64,000 nucleotides of DNA from Leptobrachium leishanense. Its lineage: Eukaryota; Chordata; Amphibia; Anura; Megophryidae. The notes beneath the pieces are model-generated. The model was not told where the DNA came from. It searched no databases and saw only the letters and a program-made list of their open reading frames with translations. Location: the NCBI GenBank assembly GCA_009667805.1, contig CM019064.1, forward strand, positions 72,724,400 through 72,788,399, written 5' to 3'. How positions within the stretch are numbered: the first letter of the stretch is position 1; each line of letters opens with the position of its first letter. Made by a program: the position numbers and the translations under genes. Shown here piece after piece: positions 1 through 9,170 of the stretch.

Positions 1-970
1 AGTGTTCCCTTTGCTAATTCCAACATCATTCGCCTCATTCGTCTCATTGTCTCCAGCACACTCTGCGTCCCTCCAGACTCACTTGCAATCTCTTCTTCTT
101 GCTCACTCGTGAGTTTTCTGCACTGTATGTATAGGAAATTTGATTGTTCCTTTGTGTCAATTGTGTATATGTATGATGTCCAATTGAATTTGCTTGAATA
201 ACACCCTTCCTTTTTATGTGTGTCCCTATCTGGTCCTATTTGGAAACACCACTCTGGGGGGTATATGTACCCTATTATGGGGTATCCGGCTCATACATTT
301 CTGGTTGTTCCCTGGGTGGCCGAAAAGAGTGTATTGTGATATTCCCTGATGCAAACATACTCAGGTTCATAGGAACAGAAGCAAATGGGATATGAATTGT
401 CTCTGGGTGCATTCTGCTGCACACCCAACATGCTTTCTGCCCAGATTTCTTAGCATAGTCATATTTAAATTGCACAAGTAAATGTCCTCTTGGCAATATC
501 TCGGATGATACTTCTCGTTTTTGTCTCCACATGGTACGGTTCTCCATCACCGGGTGCGTACCATTCCAGATATGGGAAATATCCACTTTCCCAGCGGTGC
601 TTGTACAATTGGGGCATGCTCCACGTGAGAGTCCATAAATCAGATTTGCAAGATATAAAATCAGCACCACAAATGCCCCGAATGTCAGAATTCCTTGGGC
701 AATTCTTTTCACAGTCACATAAACCCAATCCCTCCCCACCGGAATTTCAAAAGTAAAGAACATTTCTGGATGATCAAGGGTGGGGGCCGGGCCCCTAAAA
801 AGCACCCTGTGGGTATCCCCCGTTGGCGGGTGGTCAGGACCTGTGCCCATCAAAACACCCACTTGTTGATCCTCTGTTTTATCTGGGTTAGGATCATTTA
901 GGTGCTCATGGCTGTGGTCTTTGTCAGCTTCAGCCTCAGCGGGTTGGTCTCGTTGGTAACGACCTTCCAT
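1..970 (-). pseudogene. env: Retroviral env, N-terminal part, frameshifted and cut by window edge
   Basis: An ORF of 231 codons starts at 970 inside the 3' end of the integrase frame (overlap of about 70 bases, as usual for gammaretroviral env) and stops at 275. Residues 1-90 are hydrophilic with no cleavable signal at the very start. Residues about 92-113 form one hydrophobic segment, so the protein has a long cytosolic leader followed by a signal-anchor, a layout reminiscent of foamy virus Env leaders. After it lie five N-glycosylation sequons (residues 121, 136, 144, 202, 210) and a CWVC motif at 181-184, the CxxC typical of gammaretroviral surface subunits. Another minus-strand frame is open from about 290 to position 1, so a single frameshift near 285-291 probably ended the first frame. 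The transmembrane subunit lies outside the window. Confidence 0.8.
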
Positions 971-2190
971 GCTGGTTCACGACTGGCTGCAGCTGCTTTC
1001 ACTCTGGAGTGATGTATCCACGGGACCACCTCGGCAACCTTTACTGCTGTAGGGGTTGATAACAGGACAAGATAAGGACCTCTCCATTTTGGACCTAGTG
1101 GATCATTTTTCCACTCTTTTACCCATACTGAGTCACCCGGACAATACTTATGCAGTGAAAGATACAGAAAATGCGGTATATTATCCCCCACCCAAGTATT
1201 TAATTTCTGCATTGATTTACCCAGCATTACTACCTGATCATTTAGTTTAGTCTCTCCCAATGCCCGAAGGTCCCCCCTTAGTCCATTAATCAGAGGGGTT
1301 GGCCGTCCAAACATAAGTTCGTACGGACTTAGCTTCAATTGGGGGGTTGGTCTGCACCTAATGTGCAAAAGGACTATCGGCAGCAAGTCCAACCAGCCCA
1401 GTGACGTCTCTTGGCACAGTTTGGACATCAAAGTCTTTAGGGTACGGTTCATTCTTTCAACTTTTCCCGAACTTTGGGGCCTGTAGGCGGTATGTAGCTT
1501 CCAGGTGATGCCCAGTAGCCGGGCAAGTTGTTGTAAACAGTTCTGGATAAATGCAGGGCCATTGTCCGACCCTATTTCAAGTGGAAGTCCGTAACGTGGT
1601 ATTATTTCTTTCATCAGACTCTTTACCACTTCTGTAGTCTTTTCAGTTCTTGTTGGGAAGGCTTCCACCCATCCTGTCAAAGTGCACACCATCACTAGTA
1701 AATATTTGTATCCTTTGCAGGGTGGTAACACTGTAAAGTCTATTTGTAACGATGCCATTGGGGATAGCCCGATTGGCTGTTTCCCTGGGGGTTGAGATGG
1801 TCCTGTTCTCGGGTTGTTTTTGGCACATGTTACACACTGCTGAGCTGTTGCTTTGCAGATTGCTGACAATCCTGGTACATAGAAATGTGGCTCCAACTGT
1901 TGCTCCATCATTTCTCTCCCTCCATGGGTACTTGCGTGAAGTGCTCTTACGATTTCAGGAGCCAGTGTTGCTGGTAGAACTATTCGTCCATTCTCCATCT
2001 GGAACCATCCATCTTCTCCATATCCTCCGGGTTCTTCTGTCAGCCACTTCTTTTCTTTCTCTGAGTACACAGGTGTCCATTCGCTCAGTGGCGCCGGTAG
2101 AAGTGCAGCCACCACTGGTTTTGGTTTGTATCGTGCCAATTCTCCATGATTTCCCCAGATAAATTCTTCTTTTGGAAATAGTATCGCCAT
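898..2190 (-). pseudogene. pol: Retroviral integrase (C-terminal part of Pol)
   Basis: A 430-codon open frame carries an integrase with all key residues. The zinc-binding HHCC is H85, H89, C119 and C122; the catalytic triad is D151, D209 and E245 with 35 residues between the last two (DD35E). The C-terminus (residues about 350-400) matches the gammaretroviral SH3-like region with a WxGPY element and a WIHHSRVKAA stretch. It would process viral DNA ends and join them to host DNA. The first about 24 residues are not integrase: they are the tail of the OGFr domain described separately, reached after a frameshift near 2185-2195. The annotated ATG is therefore probably not a real start; the domain belongs to the Pol polyprotein. 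Confidence 0.93.
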
Positions 2191-2749
2191 GCGAAAAATA
2201 ACAAATCTTGTCTGTCTTGTTAATCTCTTACTGCTGGTATGAAAAAGTTCATTGCACTTTTCTTCATTCTTGGCAGTCTGTTCTTGATAAGGATCTCCTT
2301 GAGGAAGAACCTCACCAGTGGGACTTGATATTCTTCTGCTCCCAATTCTCCCAGACTGTGCAGTATTCGTGTGATTCGTAGATTATTGTGAGGATTGATT
2401 GTCAAATTTTAAAATCGTGACGCGAAATTTTCTGCTCGTTCAACTTCAGTTATTTCTTTGTCTTCCTCCTCCCCCACTATTTTTACGCCGAAGAATTTCA
2501 GCATAATTTTGTAGGCTCTGCGCAGTCTTTGCTGAACTTCTGAGGTGTTAACCATTAGGCGTGTCTCTTGCGGATTTAGAGGAGTAGAGTAGAAATTTCG
2601 GCCTTGTGTCCGAGTTGGGAAAAGCCATTGGATGTAATCATGATTAAGTTCTAACAGTTCATAATCATCTTGCCATTTGTGCAGTATTATTTCAATGAAC
2701 TCGCCGTGGGGTTCAAACTTTCTCAAATTCATGTAGAACTCGTAATTTG
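2119..2749 (-). pseudogene. OGFr (opioid growth factor receptor) domain captured inside retroviral pol
   Basis: Directly after RNase H, in the same frame and without a stop, the translation becomes an OGFr conserved region. Seen: NYEFYMNL start (residue 157 of the frame opening at 3215), the hallmark NHDYIQWLFP (191-200), then RLRRAYKIMLKFFGVKI (230-246). After one in-frame TAA at 2409-2411 the same frame continues (2408-2223) with NNLRITRILHSLGELG, PLVRFFLKEIL and a KKSAMNFF segment. A stop at 2220-2222 and a frameshift follow, and the last piece (EEFIWG, then ELARYKP) lies at the start of the integrase frame. Together these follow, in order and at family spacing, the about 210-residue core of vertebrate OGFR, a nuclear-envelope-associated growth inhibitor that binds Met-enkephalin. 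The C-terminal repeats of OGFR are absent and no intron is seen. Its role in a retrovirus is unknown. It occupies the RNase H-integrase linker, the slot used by dUTPase in non-primate lentiviruses. Confidence 0.93.
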
Positions 2750-3635
2750 GCATGGAAGGTTGAGGTTCTTGCTTGCAGATCAGTACTTTAGCTTGATCTT
2801 CTGTTGGCGGTGGCGGTTTTGCAGCTGCTTTTGCGGCCTGGTCTGCGCGTCTGTTACCTTTTGGAATTTCATCATGGCCTTTTTGGTGGCCACGACAGTG
2901 CATGATGCTGACAGCACTTGGTTTCCATACCGCTTCCAGGAGGGCCGTGATTTCAGCTGCATATTTGATTAGTTGTCCTGAAGACGTGAGTAGGCCTCTC
3001 TCTTTGTAGAGTGCACCATGTGCATGGACTGTCATGAAGGCGTACTTGGAATCCGTGTAGATATTTACTCTTTTGCCTTCAGAAAATTCAAGGGCTCTGG
3101 TTAAAGCTATTATTTCAGCCAATTGTGCAGATGTATGGCCTGGCAGTGGCTTTGCTTCGATGACTTCTTCTGTTGAGACTACTGCATAGCCGGAGACTTT
3201 CTTCCCATCATCCATGTAGCTGCTACCATCGTGAATAGCTGTAGATCGTATTTGTCTAGGGGTACGTCTTTCAAATCTGGCCTGCTACTGAACACTTCTT
3301 CCATGACTTGGAGGCATTCATGATCTGGATCCTCTTCACAGTCAGGCAGTAAAGTAGCAGGATTCAGGGTAGCGATGAGGTCCAAATGAACCCGTGGGTT
3401 TTCACACATCATGGCTTGGTACTTCGTCATCCGGCTGTTGCTGAACCAGTAACCTCCCTTCACATCCAGCAGGCCTTGACAGCGTGGGGCACCTTGACAT
3501 GAAGAACTTGTCAAGGGTCAGCTTGTCTGCTTCTGCTATCAGCATTGCGGTGGCAGCCACTGCTTTCAGGCATGGGGGTAGGCCGCAGGCCACAGGGTCG
3601 AGTTGCTTGAGAGGTAGGCCACAGGCCTCAGCCAT
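2750..3635 (-). pseudogene. pol: Retroviral RT connection and RNase H domain, frameshifted
   Basis: Three overlapping minus-strand frames (3635-3402, 3514-3179, 3215-2409) cover the connection subdomain and RNase H of a gammaretrovirus-like Pol; at least two frameshifts lie near 3500 and 3210. The DGSS motif opening RNase H is at the frame switch near 3215-3235. The remaining acidic residues are present: E34 in SAQLAEI, D55 in YTDSKYAF and D125 in GNRRADQAA of the frame starting at 3215, with the HCRGHQKGH stretch between. It would degrade the RNA of RNA-DNA hybrids. The protein continues without a break into the OGFr domain through a proline-rich linker (KPPPPTEDQ). Confidence 0.9.
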
Positions 3636-4347
3636 GAGCCAAAGGTCTGGACCAATACTACTGTTGCTGTTTGATTATGTTCATGCACGAACAGCTGGAA
3701 GGGCTTGCTGTGATCTGGCAGGCCCAGTGCAGGAGCTTCCATCAGCAGAGTCTTTAATTTCTGGAACGCTGCTGTTTGCTCTTCTTCCCAATGGAAGGGG
3801 TCTTGTTCTCCCCCCTTCGTGGCTTGATGAAGCGGCTTGGCAATATCTGCGAAGTTGGGGATCCACAGGCGGCAGAAGCCTACAGCTCCCAGGAACTCAC
3901 GGACTTGTCTTCTGGTCTTTGGTTGGGGTATGCGGCACACCGCTTCTTTTCTTTCTGCCCCCAGTGCACGTTTGGTACCTGTTAACTGGAAACCCAGGTA
4001 TTTTACACTTTGTTTGCATATTTGTACTTTCTTTTTAGAAACTCTGTAACCTGCTTGGCTTAGCAGATGTAGCAGGGCTTTTGTGGCGGATAAACAGTCT
4101 TTTTCTGTTGGGGAAGCCAGTAATAAATCATGAACATATTGGAGTAGCACTACTTTGTCTGGCTGAGCGTTGAAGGCGAGGAGGTCTTGGCTAAGCGCGC
4201 ACCCGAAAATCGTGGGTGAATTTTTGAAACCTTGAGGGAGGCGCGTCCACGTCATTTGATGGCGCGCCCCCGTGGTAGACTCTTCCCACTGAAATGCAAA
4301 AAGGGGCTGGCTTGCTGGAGCCAGGCGGATGCAAAAGAAAGCGTCTT
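3566..4347 (-). pseudogene. pol: Reverse transcriptase, C-terminal part (palm, thumb), catalytic Asp lost
   Basis: The frame begins at the piggyBac insertion site (4348) inside RT motif A and is open to 3566. It contains the LPQGFKNSPTIF motif, the active-site box and the thumb. The active-site box reads YVHD (His codon at 4130-4132) where YVDD is expected for this lineage, so the first of the two metal-binding aspartates is missing. The C-terminus ends by frameshift near 3590-3640, where the connection domain continues in another frame. Confidence 0.93.
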
Positions 4348-4351
4348 TTAA

Positions 4352-4819
4352 ACCCCTTAGTGACCGGGCGTTTTACACAAATCCGTCCTTTAGGACCGCT
4401 GCTGTTTTACGTTTCTGCGTTGTTAGTGTTTACGTCAAATTTTCCTCTTACTCGTTTATGTTAACCCACAAATATTTTACACTGTTTTTCTCGTCATTAA
4501 ATGGACTTTATAAAAGATACCATTTTTTTTCATCATTCATATAATTTACTATAAAAAATATTGTGAAATATGACAAAAAAATTGAAAAAACACCACTTTT
4601 CGAACTTTGACCCCCAAAATTTCTTATGTATCAACAACCGTCAAAAAAAATTAATTCCTTAGTAGTTTCTAAATTTAGTACTGAGTTTAGCAATACCCAA
4701 TGTTTACATATTCCTCGCTTTTTTCCTTATTTTATGCAACAATAAGTGCAAGTAGCACTTTGCCATTTCCAAAGAGTTTATTTTCAAAACTAGTGCTAGT
4801 GACATTGTAACACTGATAT
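4352..4819. other. Left subterminal region of piggyBac element
   Basis: AT-rich sequence between the left terminus and the first recognisable repeat unit. No frame of substance and no hairpin series like that at the right end. Confidence 0.6.
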
Positions 4820-5022
4820 CTGTCACTAATTCCTGAATAACCCACCACCACATATACTATTTTTTTTAAGTAAGTACACAAATCAAGGTATTAAACTTGG
4901 GGTATTTTGACTCTTTCCATGCAAACCATTTTACCACAAATCTATGCCAAAGTTTGAGGAAAAAAAAGTTTTTGGTGATTTTTTTTTTGAACGCAATTTA
5001 AGAATACATGTACTGTGAACTT
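4820..5022 (+). repeat. Degenerate outlying copy of array 1 unit
   Basis: Stretches here align with the array 1 unit but are heavily diverged: a CACCACATATACTA element matches CACCCATGTATAG, and TTTCCATGCAAACC with ATCTATGCCAAAGTTT matches TTTCCATGCACTAGCTCTATGTCAAACTTT piece by piece. Divergence at the array edge and homogeneity within is what unequal exchange produces. Confidence 0.6.
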
Positions 5023-8000
5023 TAAGGTTTACTGCCAAAAGAGCACCCCAAAATATGTTCAGCAACATCTTCTGAGTAAATTGATACCACCCATGTATAG
5101 GTATGTCGGGTCATTTGGGGGCTAATAGGCCTTATTTGGGGTGCGCATTTCAGTTTTCCAACTTGGAATTTTCACATTTCGTCATCATGCACCCATGTCC
5201 TATTTGGGACATTTTTGAAGCCGGCCAAAGTAATTTACCCCCATCAAACCATATATTTTTAGAAAGGGCACACCCTAGGGTGCTTCAAAGAGTTGTATTT
5301 TAACACTTCCATGCACTAGCTCTATGTCAAACTTTCAGGTAGTCACTTTTTGGGTTATTTTTTCACACACATTGTACTTTAGGCATGAATTGTCAAATCC
5401 AGTTATGGGTTACTGCCAAAAAACACCCCAAAATATGTTCAGCAACATCTTCTGAGTAAATTGATACCACCCATGTATAGGTATGTGGGTCATTTGGGGG
5501 CTAATAGGCCTTATTTGGGGGTGCGCATTTCAGTTTTCCAACTTGGAATTTTTCACATTTCGTCATCATGCACCCATGTCCTATTTGGGACATTTTTGAA
5601 GCCGGCCAAAGTAATTTACCCCCATCAAACCATATATTTTTAGAAAGGGCACACCCTAGGGTGCTTCAAAGAGTTGTATTTTAACACTTTCCATGCACTA
5701 GCTCTATGTCAAACTTTCAGGTAGTCACTTTTTGGGTTATTTTTTCACACACATTGTACTTTAGGCATGAATTGTCAAATCCAGTTATGGGTTACTGCCA
5801 AAAAACACCCCAAAATATGTTCAGCAACATCTTCTGAGTAAATTGATACCACCCATGTATAGGTATGTCGGGTCATTGGGGGCTAATAGGCCTTATTTGG
5901 GGGTGCGCATTTCAGTTTTCCAACTTGGAATTTTCACATTTCGTCATCATGCACCCATGTCCTATTTGGGACATTTTTGAAGCCGGCCAAAGTAATTTAC
6001 CCCCATCAAACCATATATTTTTAGAAAGGGCACACCCTAGGGTGCTTCAAAGAGTTGTATTTTTAACACTTTCCATGCACTAGCTCTATGTCAAACTTTC
6101 AGGTAGTCACTTTTGGGTTATTTTTTCACACACATTGTACTTTAGGCATGAATTGTCAAATCCAGTTATGGGTTACTGCCAAAAAACACCCCAAAATATG
6201 TTCAGCAACATCTTCTGAGTAAATTGATACCACCCATGTATAGGTATGTCGGGTCATTTGGGGGCTAATAGGCCTTATTTGGGGGGTGCGCATTTCAGTT
6301 TTCCAACTTGGAATTTTCACATTTCGTCATCATGCACCCATGTCCTATTTGGGACATTTTTGAAGCCGGCCAAAGTAATTTACCCCCATCAAAACCATAT
6401 ATTTTTAGAAAGGGCACACCCTAGGGTGCTTCAAAGAGTTGTATTTTAACACTTTCCATGCACTAGCTCTATGTCAAACTTTCAGGTAGTCACTTTTGGT
6501 TATTTTTTCACACACACATTGTACTTTAGGCATGAATTGTCAAATCCAGTTATGGGTTACTGCCAAAAAACACCCCAAAATATGTTCAGCAACATCTTCT
6601 GAGTAAATTGATACCACCCATGTATAGGTATGTCGGGTCATTTGGGGGCTAATAGGCCTTATTTGGGGGGTGCGCATTTCAGTTTTCCAACTTGGAATTT
6701 TCACATTTCGTCATCATGCACCCATGTCCTATTTGGGACATTTTTGAAGCCGGCCAAAGTAATTTACCCCCATCAAACCATATATTTTTAGAAAGGGCAC
6801 ACCCTAGGGTGCTTCAAAGAGTTGTATTTTAACACTTTCCATGCACTAGCTCTATGTCAAACTTTCAGGTAGTCACTTTTTGGGTTATTTTTTCACACAC
6901 ATTGTACTTTAGGCATGAATTGTCAAATCCAGTTATGGGTTACTGCCAAAAAACACCCCAAAATATGTTCAGCAACATCTTCTGAGTAAATTGATACCAC
7001 CCATGTATAGGTATGTCGGGTCATTTGGGGGCTAATAGGCCTTATTTGGGGGGTGCGCATTTCAGTTTTCCAACTTGGAATTTTCACATTTCGTCATCAT
7101 GCACCCATGTCCTATTTGGGACATTTTGAGAAGCCGGCCAAAGTAATTTACCCCCATCAAACCATATATTTTTAGAAAGGGCACACCCTAGGGTGCTTCA
7201 AAGAGTTGTATTTTAACACTTTCCATGCACTAGCTCTATGTCAAACTTTCAGGTAGTCACTTTTGGGTTATTTTTTTCACACACATTGTACTTTAGGCAT
7301 GAATTGTCAAATCCAGTTATGGGTTACTGCCAAAAAACACCCCAAAATATGTTCAGCAACATCTTCTGAGTAAATTGATACCACCCATGTATAGGTATGT
7401 CGGGTCATTTGGGGGCTAATAGGCCTTATTTGGGGGGGTGCGCATTTCAGTTTTCCAACTTGGAATTTTCACATTTCGTCATCATGCACCCATGTCCTAT
7501 TTGGGACATTTTTGAAGCCGGCCAAAGTAATTTACCCCCATCAAACCATATATTTTTAGAAAGGGCACACCCTAGGGTGCTTCAAAGAGTTGTATTTTAA
7601 CACTTTCCATGCACTAGCTCTATGTCAAACTTTCAGGTAGTCACTTTTTGGTTATTTTTCACACACATTGTACTTTAGGCATGAATTGTCAAATCCAGTT
7701 ATGGGTTACTGCCAAAAAAACACCCCAAAATATGTTCAGCAACATCTTCTGAGTAAATTGATACCACCCATGTATAGGTATGTCGGGTCATTTGGGGCTA
7801 ATAGGCCTTATTTGGGGGGTGCGCATTTCAGTTTTCCAACTTGGAATTTTCACATTTCGTCATCATGCACCCATGTCCTATTTGGGACATTTTTGAAGCC
7901 GGCCAAAGTAATTTACCCCCATCAAACCATATATTTTTAGAAAGGGCACACCCTAGGGTGCTTCAAAGAGTTGTATTTTAACACTTTCCATGCACTAGCT

Positions 8001-8917
8001 CTATGTCAAACTTTCAGGTAGTCACTTTTTGGGTTATTTTTTCACACACATTGTACTTTAGGCATGAATTGTCAAATCCAGTTATGGGTTACTGCCAAAA
8101 AACACCCCAAAATATGTTCAGCAACATCTTCTGAGTAAATTGATACCACCCATGTATAGGTATGTCGGGTCATTTGGGGGCTAATAGGCCTTATTTGGGG
8201 GTGCGCATTTCAGTTTTCCAACTTGGAATTTTCACATTTCGTCATCATGCACCCATGTCCTATTTGGGACATTTTTGAAGCCGGCCAAAGTAATTTACCC
8301 CCATCAAACCATATATTTTTTAGAAAGGGCACACCCTAGGGTGCTTCAAAGAGTTGTTTTTAACACTTTCCATGCACTAGCTCTATGTCAAACTTTCAGG
8401 TAGTCACTTTTTGGGTTTTTTTTCACACACATTGTACTTTAGGCATGAATTGTCAAATCCAGTTATGGTTTACTGCAAAAAAACACCCCAAAATATGTTC
8501 AGCAACATCTTCTGAGTAAATTGATACCACCCATGTATAGGTATGTCGGGTCATTTGGGGGCTAATAGGCCTTATTGGGGGGTGCGCATTTCAGTTTTCC
8601 AACTTGGAATTTTCACATTTCGTCATCATGCACCCATGTCCTATTTGGGACATTTTTGAAGCCGGCCAAAGTAATTTACCCCCATCAAACCATATATTTT
8701 TAGAAAGGGCACACCCTAGGGTGCTTCAAAGAGTTGTATTTTAACACTTTCCATGCACTAGCTCTATGTCAAACTTTCAGGTAGTCACTTTTTGGTTATT
8801 TTTTCACACACATTGTACTTTAGGCATGAATTGTCAAATCCAGTTAGGTTACTGCCAAAAAACACCCCAAAATATGTTCAGCAACATCTTCTGAGTAAAT
8901 TGATACCACCCATATAT
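5023..8917 (+). repeat. Tandem array 1, about ten 382-bp units
   Basis: The marker TTGATACCACCCAT recurs at 5081, 5461, 5843, 6224, 6608, 6991, 7375, 7758, 8140, 8521 and 8900, so spacing is 379-384 bp. Units are nearly identical; differences are mainly homopolymer length changes. Each unit opens short plus-strand frames of 60-90 codons, but unit length is not a multiple of three and the frames break at each indel, so they are not genes. Confidence 0.97.
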
Positions 8918-9170
8918 AGATTTGTTCTGTTGTTTTTGGGGTTGCTACGCCAATTTTGACATGTGCTTGTCAATTTTCTAATTTGACATACAGTATCTCT
9001 TTGCTTATCTTCTTTTTAGGGCCTTTTTACATACCCCATTTATGAACGTGCATATATTGGTAAGCTAACACCCCAAAGGTATTGTAAATGGAGTGTTTTT
9101 ATGCTATGGATGCAACCGTTTGCTCCAAACAAATTGGATACTGTTTGGTGGTCATTTTCATTTTCACACC
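8918..9170 (+). repeat. Transition between the two arrays
   Basis: A single diverged unit linking the arrays: it begins like array 1 (CACCCATATATAG) and ends like array 2 (ATGCTATGGATGCAACC). It is intermediate between the two families rather than a clean junction. Confidence 0.7.

Noticed and set aside
3484..4038. 184-codon plus-strand frame
   Set aside because: Antisense shadow of the RT frame; no domain.
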